64,000 bases of DNA from contig NZ_PHQX01000001.1 of NCBI RefSeq assembly GCF_002803515.1, positions 3,596,001 to 3,660,000 on the forward strand. Reading direction: 5' to 3'. Both the position numbers and the translations under genes were made by a program. Shown here piece by piece: positions 49,289 to 57,904 of the stretch. Positions within the stretch are counted from its first letter, which is position 1. Every line of letters begins with the position of its first letter. The DNA is from Stenotrophomonas lactitubi (lineage in GTDB: Bacteria; Pseudomonadota; Gammaproteobacteria; Xanthomonadales; Xanthomonadaceae). The notes under the pieces were generated by a model. That model saw nothing but the letters and a program-made list of their open reading frames with translations. It had not been told where the DNA came from and searched no databases.

Positions 49289-50759
49289 CGTCATTCCCTT
49301 CATCGTTGTTGGTGCCAGAAGCACCGGGTTCTTCGTCTTGCCGCGCACCAGATGCGTTCGTTCGCCTCGGGTCGCTGTCGTAGCGCAGCCCTGCGGCGTC
49401 GGCGCGCTCGTTGTCCTGAGCCTGCTCGGCATCGACCTGTTCGGGATCCTCACCGGCGCTCAGCACGACCTTGCTGCGCGACTTGAAGCCGGCGCGCACG
49501 GCCTTGAGCTCGGAGGTCACGTCTTGCACCGGATGGCTCCAAGGCCACCCCTCGGGCACCCACAGCGTTTCGGTGACGTCATCGCGCAGCGCTGCATATC
49601 GCGGCACCTTCAGCAGGCCGGTCAACACGGCCTGATCGAAGAAGGCATCCCGAACCCGCTGGCAGAACATGGGGATCATGTACAGCCACTGGTCCTGCTC
49701 GATGACGCGGCGGAACTCGTTGAGGATCAACCGCAGCGCGCGGTCGGACACGTTGCGTAGGTCGCCAGTTAGTACCTCGTAGGGCACGTCCTGGCTCGCG
49801 CAGATGGCGAGCAAGTGGCCACGCAGGAACTCGGCGTAATCCGAGCCCGCGCTCGGTGGGTCAGCAAAGTCGATCTTGCGTCCCGGCGGCAGCTCCTGCA
49901 GCGTGCCAGGCTCCAGCCCGCCGATTGCGGTGCCGTCCGGATCTTCGCCCGTGATCAGGTCACCGACGGCCTCACCCTCTTCGCCTTCACTGTTGGCTTC
50001 GGTGGTGATGAATCCGGCGAACAGGTTGGCCAACGCCTGGCGTTCCAGCACCGCGTCATCGAGACGGTCCAGGTTGAACATGCGCAGCAGCGCTGGGGCC
50101 GAGCCCGGCACACCGCGTATTGCACCTGCCCGGTTGGGCCGGTACAGATGGAGCACCTGCTCGGCCGGCACGCGGACCAGCTCGTTGCCGTTGACGGTCA
50201 TCTGCAAGTCGCCCGGGTGTTCCCGGTACATCCAGTAGGCGACACGGCGGCCGATGCGGTCGACCTCAATGCCCTGCCGGATCACGTTGCCATTGCTGGC
50301 TACTCCGTTGTAATGCTGCGGACACTGCTCCGACTCGATCAGCTGCACCTGCAGGGGGACAGGCAGTCCATCCTCAGGCAGGCGGAACCGAATGCGGGCA
50401 AACACCTCTCCCGCCTCCTTCCATTCGCGCCAGCCCAGCGCCTGCAATCCACTCCAGTCCAGCACACCATCGGCATCGGCGTACTTCGCCCAGCGCAGCC
50501 ACAGCTTGGTGACCTTCTTCTTGTGCTCCTTGGTGCCCCAGATCGGCTTGGCCTGGATTCCGGTGGCGATACCGTTGGAGACGCTCTTGTTGAGCGCACT
50601 GACCATCCACGGGTCATTCCGGGCCAGGTGCCGGGCACGCGCCAACAGCGTGGGCAGACCCAGCAACGCGGCATTCGGGCCCAAAGAGGTGGGGCGGAAT
50701 GTCCGCAGGCGGCGGCCGTTACCGGCCGCACGGTAGGTGCTCTCGGAGATATCAGACAT
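49278..50759 (-). CDS. Portal protein (lambda B-like)
   Basis: 493 residues with the lambda portal pattern (RARHLARNDPWMVSALNKSVSNGIATGI, FLRGHLLAICASQDVPYEVLTGDLRNVSDRALR). It forms the dodecameric DNA-entry vertex. The extreme C-terminus is acidic and disordered. Confidence 0.92.
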   Translation of the reverse strand: MSDISESTYRAAGNGRRLRTFRPTSLGPNAALLGLPTLLARARHLARNDPWMVSALNKSVSNGIATGIQAKPIWGTKEHKKKVTKLWLRWAKYADADGVLDWSGLQALGWREWKEAGEVFARIRFRLPEDGLPVPLQVQLIESEQCPQHYNGVASNGNVIRQGIEVDRIGRRVAYWMYREHPGDLQMTVNGNELVRVPAEQVLHLYRPNRAGAIRGVPGSAPALLRMFNLDRLDDAVLERQALANLFAGFITTEANSEGEEGEAVGDLITGEDPDGTAIGGLEPGTLQELPPGRKIDFADPPSAGSDYAEFLRGHLLAICASQDVPYEVLTGDLRNVSDRALRLILNEFRRVIEQDQWLYMIPMFCQRVRDAFFDQAVLTGLLKVPRYAALRDDVTETLWVPEGWPWSHPVQDVTSELKAVRAGFKSRSKVVLSAGEDPEQVDAEQAQDNERADAAGLRYDSDPRRTNASGARQDEEPGASGTNNDEGNDDDE

Positions 50760-50967
50760 TGCCGGTCCCCGACTGGTAGAGGCGCACGATCCGGGGGCGA
50801 CGGCGCGCCCCCGCAGGTCCGCCCAACTCTTCGCGCATCTGCTTCAGCAGCTTCCGCATTTCGGACAGGCTCTGGTACGTCACGGTGCGGTCGGCGTATC
50901 GGACGCTCAGCACGCCAGCCGCGATCGCGCCCTCCAGCTTGGCGACCTGCTCTTTGGTGAATGCCAT
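50752..50967 (-). CDS. Head completion protein (lambda W-like)
   Basis: 71 residues, close in length and pattern to lambda gpW (68): basic C-terminal RRRPRIVRLYQSGTG corresponds to gpW's RRRGPAGFYV end. Start ATG 50967 abuts the terminase stop. Confidence 0.82.
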   Translation of the reverse strand: MAFTKEQVAKLEGAIAAGVLSVRYADRTVTYQSLSEMRKLLKQMREELGGPAGARRRPRIVRLYQSGTGNV

Positions 50968-50968
50968 A

Positions 50969-53056
50969 TCAACGTCCCAGGTACTTGCTTCGAATGACGG
51001 GACGGCGGCGAGCACGCGGCGGTGGCGCCGGCGTCACATCGTCTGCCCTCACGTCGGGGTTGTCGTCCCACGCCGCGGCCCACGCCGGTGGCGTGTCCCA
51101 CTTGATGGCCGGCACCTTCAACCAGAGAGCCAGGCCCTCGGCATAGCCGGTAAGGTCGAATGCCTCGTTTCGGCGGCCGGCCAAGTTCTTCCAGCCGTTG
51201 ACGGTCCGCGACTCTGCTGTCAGCTCGGCGTAGAACGCCTCTGGCAGCCAGTCGGGGAAGTGATAGAAGCCGGGCCCAGGTTCTGCGCGCTTCACGTTGG
51301 CGTCGACGGTGTCCTTCAGCCGGTCCACGTTGAGCAGCAGCTGCGGCACATCGCCCTTTGACCCGGATTTTCGGTCACGGCGTTTGCTGCTGTCGGGGAA
51401 CGTCTCGCGGAACAGGCCGGCCTCGCGCCGCGCTTCACCCTTGATCAGACGCACTCTGGCATGCAGCTTCCGCTCCTTCAGCGATCGCCAGAATTCCAAC
51501 GCGCGCACCGACGTGCCTGACTTGCCGCCCCAGTCGATGCCGACAGCACGCACCGGCATGCTGCGGCCGGTGTCGTCTGCCAGCGTGTAGCGCCTGCTGA
51601 TTACTTTGTCGACCAAGCGTTCCCAGTCCTCCAGGTACTTCGGCGGATCCAGCGGCAGGAAACCGCCCGACCCGTCTTCGCGCTTGGAGGTGCGAAGGGT
51701 GAAGGAATCCACCACCCAACGCTCAAGCTGGCCTGATTCACCGATTCCGAACCCCAGCACCAGCACCACGAAGCGGTTGGCCTGAACGTCGACAGTGCCA
51801 ATCAGAAAGCGCACGCCGGGAGGAACCGTCCCGGTCGGCCAAACCTCTGCCCGCTCCTGCATCTCGCCCGGATCACTGGCCGACCGCGCAGCCATGGGCA
51901 CGTAGTTGATTGCGCCATCGACGTTGTGCGTCGTCTTCAGCGGCCGCTCTTCACCCGTGGTAGCGAATGTTCGCAGCGCCTGAAAGTAGCGCTCGACCAG
52001 CGATTCCCACGACTGATACGCCGCCGCCACACCGCCCAGCCAGTAGCTGGCGATGCGCGCCTCAGGCCGGTCGCCGGTAACAGTGCCATCAGCGTGGACG
52101 ATCTGGCCCTCGGCTGCCCAGACGCCGGCCCGATTCATACCGTCCTTCCAGCGATGCTTCAGGCCAACCCCACAGTGGGGGCAATGCAGCATCGAGTAGT
52201 GGCGCGCCATCTTCTGCACGTCATCCAGCACGACCCGCTCGAGGAGTTCGTCCATCGGAGGAAGCGCAAAGCCTTCATAGCCTGGCGCCGCCTGGAAGCG
52301 CTCGCCGCACTCCGGGCACGGCCAGTACCAACGGCGTCGGTCTCCACGCGCATACAGCGCGGCGATGCCGGCGGCCGGTGGCCCTTGATGCGGGTTCTGC
52401 GGTTTCCACGCACCATCGGTGTAATCGGTCGCCGGACTCGACTCGGCCACCACCATGCCGGCAGACATGTAGGTCTGCGTGCGCTTCAGCGCCAAGCCGA
52501 AGCACTCGTCGATGGCCAGATCGCCGGTGTAGTTGTCCACGTCCGTCATCAGGACGTCATGGATGTCCTTGCCCGAGAGCACCGACACCGACGGCCAGCC
52601 CATGCGCAGCGACATACCCGACCGAAAGAACTTCAGCAGAATGTTGTCGTCGTGCGCCCTGGGGCTGAGCCGCGAGCGCAGCTCGGGACTGGCCGAGATG
52701 CTGCGGGAGATTCGCGTCTTGCTGTAATCCTCGGCCGCATCCTTGGACATCTGCACAACCATGGCATCGGCCGGGTTGCAGGTGATCAAATATGCCAGGC
52801 GCGCATCGATCAGGGAAATCGTCTTGCCAGACCGTGCTGGGCCGACGAACACCACCGCCTCGTAATGGCGACTGCCGGTCGTATCGAGCGGCTCGACCAT
52901 GTAGGGCGTGGTGTCCGGATCCCAGCCGCCAGCGGCGCCGGCGGCATTGGCCACCTGCAGCACCCGTGCGCCCTCGCTTACCCGGATTCGGCGCGGCGGC
53001 CGGATCATCTCGGCAACGCCGAGGCGCACGCTACGCGCTGTCGCGTACGTCGTCAT
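50969..53056 (-). CDS. Terminase large subunit (lambda A-like)
   Basis: 695 residues from ATG 53056. Walker A GPARSGKT (72-79), Walker B-type DVLMTDVDNY and the gpA-type endonuclease region (DVQANRFVVLVLGFG, AVGIDWGGKSG). It packages DNA and cuts cos. Overlaps the small subunit by 26 bp. Confidence 0.93.
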   Translation of the reverse strand: MTTYATARSVRLGVAEMIRPPRRIRVSEGARVLQVANAAGAAGGWDPDTTPYMVEPLDTTGSRHYEAVVFVGPARSGKTISLIDARLAYLITCNPADAMVVQMSKDAAEDYSKTRISRSISASPELRSRLSPRAHDDNILLKFFRSGMSLRMGWPSVSVLSGKDIHDVLMTDVDNYTGDLAIDECFGLALKRTQTYMSAGMVVAESSPATDYTDGAWKPQNPHQGPPAAGIAALYARGDRRRWYWPCPECGERFQAAPGYEGFALPPMDELLERVVLDDVQKMARHYSMLHCPHCGVGLKHRWKDGMNRAGVWAAEGQIVHADGTVTGDRPEARIASYWLGGVAAAYQSWESLVERYFQALRTFATTGEERPLKTTHNVDGAINYVPMAARSASDPGEMQERAEVWPTGTVPPGVRFLIGTVDVQANRFVVLVLGFGIGESGQLERWVVDSFTLRTSKREDGSGGFLPLDPPKYLEDWERLVDKVISRRYTLADDTGRSMPVRAVGIDWGGKSGTSVRALEFWRSLKERKLHARVRLIKGEARREAGLFRETFPDSSKRRDRKSGSKGDVPQLLLNVDRLKDTVDANVKRAEPGPGFYHFPDWLPEAFYAELTAESRTVNGWKNLAGRRNEAFDLTGYAEGLALWLKVPAIKWDTPPAWAAAWDDNPDVRADDVTPAPPPRARRRPVIRSKYLGR

Positions 53057-53534
53057 CGGTGATGCCCTCATACATGGATTGCCGGACGCGATCGCACTCG
53101 TCCTGGACCTTCACCACCTGCTCTGGCGTGAGCCCTGCTTTGCGCTCGAGCACGTCAGGCAGCGTGTCGAAGAACTGCACGACCTTCTTCACCAGCTCGG
53201 CGTAGTCGGCCTCGACCTCGGCCGCCGGCACCAGCTGCCCAATGGTCGACTCGACCTTCAGGCGTTCGTTTTCCGACTGGTAGAACGCGCGCCGCTCCAT
53301 GGGTGGAAGGTCGCGAGGATCGACCACACCCTCAGCGCCGAACGCCGCGGTGCTTGGATTGACGAGCGCGGCCGCCGCGTCGGCCAGGCGGTAGACGTCA
53401 TGCCCGGCTCGCTTGGTCAGCGGCGGAACGCCGGCCTCTTTCAGGCGCTTGCCGGCCGTTCGGCGGTCCATGCCGAACTCATCCGCGAGGCGGGCCACGG
53501 ACCAGCCTTGGGTGAATTCGCGGATGTCAGCCAT
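53031..53534 (-). CDS. Terminase small subunit (Nu1-like)
   Basis: 167 residues with an N-terminal winged HTH (GWSVARLADEFGMDRRTAGKRLKEAGV) and a helical dimerisation tail. In lambda Nu1 binds cosB next to its own gene. Confidence 0.85.
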   Translation of the reverse strand: MADIREFTQGWSVARLADEFGMDRRTAGKRLKEAGVPPLTKRAGHDVYRLADAAAALVNPSTAAFGAEGVVDPRDLPPMERRAFYQSENERLKVESTIGQLVPAAEVEADYAELVKKVVQFFDTLPDVLERKAGLTPEQVVKVQDECDRVRQSMYEGITDDDVRDSA

Positions 53535-53750
53535 GTCCTACCCGATGTACAGCCTATTCAGCCCTGAAAATGCGGTTTCTCCCGGGAAAATCCGCCAAAT
53601 ACGTGACCTGTGGTGGAGCACCATAGAGGCCGAAAAACTGTCAATTACCGGGGTCCGAATTCCCCCTGGTTGCTGTGGATAACCTCAGGGGCCCCCGCTC
53701 TCGTGGAACATCGACCGTGAAACGCCGCTCCCGCAAGAATCCTCACGGGT
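53535..53750. other. Candidate cos region
   Basis: 216 non-coding bases between the terminase and spanin genes, in the place where lambda has cos. Notable are a GGGGCCCCC-containing GC-rich segment near 53690-53700, a GTGGATAA nearby and an AT-rich AAAAACTGTCAATTA at 53633. The exact nick sites cannot be read from sequence alone. Confidence 0.4.
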
Positions 53751-54032
53751 TCAGTTACCCGTCTCCGCAGCCGGCTTGCCCTGCACCTGGTTGATCGCAT
53801 CGAACTGCGCCTCGTATTGCACCAAGCAACGCTTGCGGCCGTTGCTTACATCGAACACCGCCGAGGGCTTGCCGTCCCGCACCCAGCTGCAGCGCTTGGT
53901 CAGCGCGGCATCGATGGGGACATAGGTGGCCACCGGCACTTTGATGACGGCCGGCGCAGGTGCGTTGGACTTGGCAGGTACGCCCTGACATGCGGCCAGC
54001 AACGCAGCTGTGACAACCACGATGGTGCGCAT
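53751..54032 (-). CDS. Outer-membrane spanin lipoprotein (Rz1-like)
   Basis: 93 residues with a signal peptide ending in the lipobox LLAAC (Cys about residue 15) and a Pro/Ala-rich mature start. One base separates it from the Rz-like stop, so the spanin genes are adjacent rather than nested as in lambda. Confidence 0.75.
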   Translation of the reverse strand: MRTIVVVTAALLAACQGVPAKSNAPAPAVIKVPVATYVPIDAALTKRCSWVRDGKPSAVFDVSNGRKRCLVQYEAQFDAINQVQGKPAAETGN

Positions 54033-54033
54033 G

Positions 54034-54516
54034 TCAGTACCCCTTCAATGCTGGGCAGGCGGAATCAAGCAATTCCAGCGCCGCCTTGCAGGTGTCGGGC
54101 CGCTGCTCGTACCGACCACGCCAGGTGGACGCCTCCTTCTCGGACGCCTCGATCTTTCCGGCCAGGGCCTGCAGCGCCGCAGCGCTCTCCGCCTTGAGGG
54201 CTTCCAGCTTCTCGGCCTCTGCCCGCAGTGCAACGGCGACCTCGGCGAGCCGCTGATCGCGGGTATCCACGTCGGCCTGCAGTCGGGCGGCATCAGCCTT
54301 CCAGTCGGACCGGACCTTGACCACCTGGGCGCTCAGGTCGCGGATCTTCTGCTCTTTCTCCCAAGCTGTCAGGCCGGACACCATGCAGCCAAAGGCCAGC
54401 ACGGCACATACCAGCTTGACCTTGCTCCCGGGCTTCCTGAGCCACTGCAGCGCGTCAGCGGCGGCGCCGATGACCAGCTCCCACGCCGCACGCAGGAATC
54501 GAATTAGCACGCTCAT
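54034..54516 (-). CDS. Inner-membrane spanin (Rz-like)
   Basis: 160 residues: one N-terminal membrane helix (about 32-52) then a long periplasmic coiled coil (about 55-135). With the lipoprotein it spans the periplasm and fuses membranes at lysis. ATGA overlap with the holin stop. Confidence 0.78.
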   Translation of the reverse strand: MSVLIRFLRAAWELVIGAAADALQWLRKPGSKVKLVCAVLAFGCMVSGLTAWEKEQKIRDLSAQVVKVRSDWKADAARLQADVDTRDQRLAEVAVALRAEAEKLEALKAESAAALQALAGKIEASEKEASTWRGRYEQRPDTCKAALELLDSACPALKGY

Positions 54517-54968
54517 GGCTTATCGCCTCCGATGGCGCCGGTGGCTTTCTCCACCATGCGCACGTAGCCGGGCAGCAGCCGGCGGATCAGGACGCCCGAC
54601 AGGCCGGCCAGCGGCAGCTGCGGCGCACCAGCAAGAGCAGGCCAGATCGACGCAGCAACGGCGATGACCCATGCGGCCACAATCGCGTACGCCACCACCG
54701 CCACCGCCAAGGCAGCCCAGCGCGCGGCCGTCTGTAGGAACCGGTGGCCGCGGCGGCGATTGGCGTCAGCGGCTACTCGCTCGGCGTCCTTCTCCGGCAG
54801 CAGCAGGACGCCGATCAATGCACCGGCCATTGCCACCAGCAGCACCGACTGCGGCACGCCCAGGATGATTCGCTCGGCTTCGCGCAATGCGTCTGCCGTC
54901 GCCGGCGCCACCACCGCAGCGGTGAACGTCCCAACGAACGTTTTCAAGGTACTCATCGGCTCGGTCAC
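54513..54968 (-). CDS. Holin-like membrane protein
   Basis: About 151 residues from GTG 54968 (GTGA overlap with the endolysin) or 147 from ATG 54956. Two or three hydrophobic helices (about 38-57, 82-108) separated by charged turns. Its place between endolysin and spanins supports a holin or lysis-membrane role. Confidence 0.72.
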   Translation of the reverse strand: MTEPMSTLKTFVGTFTAAVVAPATADALREAERIILGVPQSVLLVAMAGALIGVLLLPEKDAERVAADANRRRGHRFLQTAARWAALAVAVVAYAIVAAWVIAVAASIWPALAGAPQLPLAGLSGVLIRRLLPGYVRMVEKATGAIGGDKP

Positions 54969-55477
54969 GGCGCCACTGCCCCGCCAGCCTTGCGGTAGGC
55001 AGCCAGCAGCTTATCCAAGGCGTGCTCAGGCTGGCCGTAGCCTGCGCCCGGCAGGCTTGCCCAGATATTCCGCACCTTCGCGATGGCTTCCACGATCCGG
55101 CCCGACTGGATCAGTGGCACTGCGCGGCGCTCGCGGATCAGCTGGATGGCCCAGAGATCCTGCGACAGCGGCCCGAAGTCCTGCAGCTTCAGCAGCTCGC
55201 GGTAGTGGGCATAGTCCTTCAGCATGAACTGGTAGCGGCCAGATGCGTTCGAGGTCAGGCCCTTGCTGTTGATGGCCTTCGACTTCCGTCCTCGGGAGAA
55301 CGGGTGCACCGAGTAGTCGGTGAAGATCTCCGGCACACGATCGGCACCGGTCACGATCACGTCGTAACCCTGGTTCTTCGTAGCCGGGCTGGTGCTGGTG
55401 CCCTCGGACCAGGCCAGCATGTCCAAGAAGGCGACGACGTTGGTGCCGCCTGCCTGTTGCGCGGTGATCTTGGCCAT
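54965..55477 (-). CDS. Lambda R-like endolysin (lytic transglycosylase)
   Basis: 170 residues, strongly reminiscent of lambda R: AFLDMLAWSEGT (catalytic-type Glu25), GYDVIVTG, FTDYSVHPF, GRYQF, NIWASLPGAGYGQPEH. It cleaves peptidoglycan glycan strands at lysis. AGGA precedes the ATG. Confidence 0.93.
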   Translation of the reverse strand: MAKITAQQAGGTNVVAFLDMLAWSEGTSTSPATKNQGYDVIVTGADRVPEIFTDYSVHPFSRGRKSKAINSKGLTSNASGRYQFMLKDYAHYRELLKLQDFGPLSQDLWAIQLIRERRAVPLIQSGRIVEAIAKVRNIWASLPGAGYGQPEHALDKLLAAYRKAGGAVAP

Positions 55478-55576
55478 CAGGGGTTCCTGCAGAAGGGTGC
55501 CCGCCCCGCTGCCGGCTGGGCGCGAGGGTTGATCCGGTCGGGGAACGGGCAAAGAGAACGCCGAGCCGTGGCCCAG

Positions 55577-56341
55577 CTACGTGGTGTAGATCAGCTCAGT
55601 GCGTGCTACCCCAGCACCGCCGCCGACCGTGTATCGAATAGGGACACTGACGCGATGGAATCGATCGAACAGCGCGCGCATCTGTGGATGGTCGTTGATG
55701 GTGAGGATCGCCCTACCCTTCAACGCGCCGATCACGGCAGCCAGCTGCTCGTACTCTTCCAGCGGGAATGCCTGGCCATAGCCGGTAGTCTGCCAGTACG
55801 GCGGGTCCAGGAAGAAGAGCGTCTCGGGCCGGTCGTACTTTTCAATGCACCGCTGCCAGGACAGCTGCTCGATCACCACGCCATGCAGCCGCATGTGGGC
55901 GTCGCTCAGATCCTGTTCCAGCCGGAGCAGGTTGATGCGCTTGGCGCCAGTCGGGCCCACCCCGAGTGTTTGGCCTTCCACCTTCCCGCCAAAGCTGAGC
56001 TTCTGCAGATAGTAGAACCGGGCAGCGCGCTGGATGTCGGTCAGCGTGTCGACGTTCTGCAGCTGTGCCCACCGGTACATCTCACGACTGGTCAGGGACC
56101 AGCGGAAGTGCCGAACGAACTCGTCCAGGTGGTTCGCCACAACGCGGTACAGCCGTACCAGTTCGCCATGCGTGTCGTTGAGCACCTCGATCTTCGCCGG
56201 CGAGCGTTCGAACAGCATCGCAGCACTGCCGGCGAAGGCTTCAACGTAGCAGGTGTGGTCCCGCTGGTTGATAAGGGGCAGCAGGTGTTTCACCAGGCGC
56301 GTTTTACCGCCCGGCCAAGGGAATAGGGTCTTTGTGTTCAA
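55577..56341 (-). CDS. Dam-like DNA adenine methyltransferase
   Basis: 254 residues of the D12 class: motif I PWPGGKTRL/EAFAGSAAM and motif IV DPPY (179-182). It probably makes N6-methyladenine, protecting phage DNA or altering gene control. It is the first gene of the lysis/late block. Confidence 0.88.
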   Translation of the reverse strand: MNTKTLFPWPGGKTRLVKHLLPLINQRDHTCYVEAFAGSAAMLFERSPAKIEVLNDTHGELVRLYRVVANHLDEFVRHFRWSLTSREMYRWAQLQNVDTLTDIQRAARFYYLQKLSFGGKVEGQTLGVGPTGAKRINLLRLEQDLSDAHMRLHGVVIEQLSWQRCIEKYDRPETLFFLDPPYWQTTGYGQAFPLEEYEQLAAVIGALKGRAILTINDHPQMRALFDRFHRVSVPIRYTVGGGAGVARTELIYTT

Positions 56342-56623
56342 GTCTCAGCTGTTGCGACATTTGTTAAGCAAACTGCACGCGCTCTCCGGAGAGCGGCAGG
56401 GCTTAGGCCAATGGCACGCGGCTGAAACGCGTGTACTGCGGCGACGCCCCGGTGCTGGCAGGCATCGGGGCGTCGCTCTGTTTGATGGTCGGGCTTCGCA
56501 CCTCAGAAACGACGAACCGCAGGTCACTGGACCTCCCGAGTCCAGGCCTGCGGCCGTTGAGTGCGGGTTGATTGGAACCTCGCCCACGGTACTGATTGAA
56601 CAACAATCCTGGTTCCCGCTGCA
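56342..56623. other. Structured non-coding segment upstream of the late block
   Basis: No credible gene. It contains a perfect 16-bp palindrome (CGCTCTCCGGAGAGCG, 56380-56395) and an 11-bp stem GCGACGCCCCG with a 14-nt loop (56441-56476). A two-part hairpin at 56517-56553 has CCGCAGG/CCTGCGG outside and CTGGAC/GTCCAG inside. This could be the late leader with its Q-dependent terminator, or a small regulatory RNA of the phage C4 kind; strand is not clear. Confidence 0.45.
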
Positions 56624-56687
56624 ACTGCGGTAAGGTTCCTTACCGCAGTCGACCGAATGCGGTAAGTTTCGGGTCGAATGCGGTAAT
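56624..56687. repeat. Four-copy TGCGGTAA operator-like cluster
   Basis: ACTGCGGTAAGG-TT-CCTTACCGCAGT (56624-56649) is a perfect palindrome. Two further copies in the same direction at 56658-56666 and 56679-56686 are 21 bp apart, that is two helical turns. It precedes the + gene at 56726 and lies upstream of the - late block. Confidence 0.65.
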
Positions 56688-56725
56688 GTTGCTTAATTCA
56701 ATCTCGGCATTAACAGGGGGTGTTT

Positions 56726-56944
56726 GTGGTGGGCTTCACGATCAATTTTACGAATGTCACAGTCGTTGCCGACGAAATCTCTCACTTTGAACTCAATGAG
56801 AACGTGTATCGCCTCGATGTGTACCTGAAGAACGGAAAGGAACTTTCTTTCCCTCACAAGAACTTGGACGAGGCCAGGGCCGCATTCAACTCATTGAAGG
56901 CTGGTATGGCGTTTGCTGGGTACGATGGGCACATGGTCGGCTGA
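56726..56944 (+). CDS. Small hypothetical phage protein, about 72 aa
   Basis: Only + gene in this part of the phage. GTG 56726 has AGGGGG 5-8 nt upstream (GTG 56720 is the alternative). Mixed alpha/beta, less GC-rich than the neighbours; NFTNVTVVADEISHFEL start. Function unknown; the upstream repeat cluster is probably its operator. Confidence 0.6.
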   Translation: MVGFTINFTNVTVVADEISHFELNENVYRLDVYLKNGKELSFPHKNLDEARAAFNSLKAGMAFAGYDGHMVG

Positions 56945-56956
56945 AGGTCTGCGATT

Positions 56957-56990
56957 CCTCAGAGTGGTTCTAGCTTGAACCACTCTGAGG
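56957..56990. terminator. Bidirectional hairpin between convergent genes
   Basis: Perfect 14-bp stem CCTCAGAGTGGTTC with a 6-nt loop. The stop codon of the - zinc-ribbon gene lies in the loop. It ends the + small gene and the - early operon. Confidence 0.75.
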
Positions 56991-57752
56991 CCCGTTGAAC
57001 ACTCTGCCACTGAATTCCTTCCGCCCATCTTCCAGTGCCTGGCGCAGCGTTGTCGCAGCGATCCCGTACACGCGCAGGTAGTCGCCCTTCCGCATCTTTG
57101 CCGCCTTGGCCGCATCCTGTGCTGCGATCTTCGCTTCGGGCCACACCAGGTCGTTTATCGCGTCCTGCAGCACCAGCCTCATGCGCCAGCGGTCAGCCGG
57201 GTCATCCATTCGCAGCGCTGGCTTTGCGCTGCTGTGCCGCTGCCACTGAATCTGCCGCATCACCCTCCTGGCCAGTGAACGCCCCAGCGACGACAGAGAC
57301 ACTCCCTGTCCGCGCAGAGCGACTGCCAGCACTGCCTGTTTGGCCACTGAGTCGCGCATCATGCCGACCGCCCCAGCGATGTCGGCGGCGGTCAGCGGCG
57401 GCATGGTTGATCTGCCATTCGATGGCTCGCGGAAGCTTCCGCCGACCAGCATGCGCGCGACCAGCTCAAGCGGGTCACGCTGCAGGGTGGGTTCTGGCAC
57501 CGGCACTCGGCCGCGCACCACCTTCGCGGCTGGCGGTGCCGGAGGCACGTGGAGTTTGTGCCCCCACGCCTTGGCCGCCTGAACTTCCGCATCTGCGCCG
57601 ACGCACAGCTCACCCTGGGCGCTGCAGCGCGCGCATACGACCTGCGCGGTGCGGCGGCTGCCGGCGTTGCCCCGCACGCGCATGCGCACTTTGTCGCTGC
57701 CGCAGTTGCCGCAAGGCGTCAGGGCTACCGCGGGCGCGCCCACTGCCGACAT
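56970..57752 (-). CDS. Zinc-ribbon (Lar-like) phage protein at the early-operon end
   Basis: 260 residues. Residues about 12-65 have two Cys pairs (PCGNCGSDKV, VVCARCSAQG) and a following AAKAWGHKL, as in Lar-type restriction-alleviation proteins. The C-terminal half is helical with an HTH-like DYLRVYGIAATTLRQAL. The position is that of lambda Q, so a late antiterminator role is possible. TGATG overlap with the small gene upstream. Confidence 0.65.
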   Translation of the reverse strand: MSAVGAPAVALTPCGNCGSDKVRMRVRGNAGSRRTAQVVCARCSAQGELCVGADAEVQAAKAWGHKLHVPPAPPAAKVVRGRVPVPEPTLQRDPLELVARMLVGGSFREPSNGRSTMPPLTAADIAGAVGMMRDSVAKQAVLAVALRGQGVSLSSLGRSLARRVMRQIQWQRHSSAKPALRMDDPADRWRMRLVLQDAINDLVWPEAKIAAQDAAKAAKMRKGDYLRVYGIAATTLRQALEDGRKEFSGRVFNGPQSGSS

Positions 57753-57904
57753 CAGGCCACCTCGCAGGCGCTGACCCAGCGGGACCGGCCGTCGAGCCAG
57801 ACCTCCCACAGGTTGCCGTCGACCTTGCACCTGATGGGGCCCTCCTTTCCTTCCAGGTACAGGTGGTGGGTTGCCTCGTCCAGGCTGAGGAATTGAGGAA
57901 TCAT
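57752..57904 (-). CDS. Small phage protein, 50 aa
   Basis: ATG 57904 to TGA 57752-57754 with GGAG 8 nt upstream. The start overlaps the helicase stop (ATGA) and the stop overlaps the next ATG, so it is a coupled operon member. Contains NLWEVWLDGRSRWVSACEV; function unknown. Confidence 0.7.
   Translation of the reverse strand: MIPQFLSLDEATHHLYLEGKEGPIRCKVDGNLWEVWLDGRSRWVSACEVA

Noticed and set aside
45775..49486. Two long + strand open frames (469 and 524 codons) opposite capsid and protease genes
   Set aside because: Antisense shadows of clear phage head genes without domain motifs.
54009..54015. TGTCACA on - inside the spanin region and another on + near 56757
   Set aside because: Neither has CGTC 16 nt downstream and both lie within coding sequence, so they are not ECF41 promoters.
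56403..56624. Small - strand ORF of 73 codons in the structured segment
   Set aside because: No ribosome site, composition driven by the hairpins; better explained as non-coding structure.
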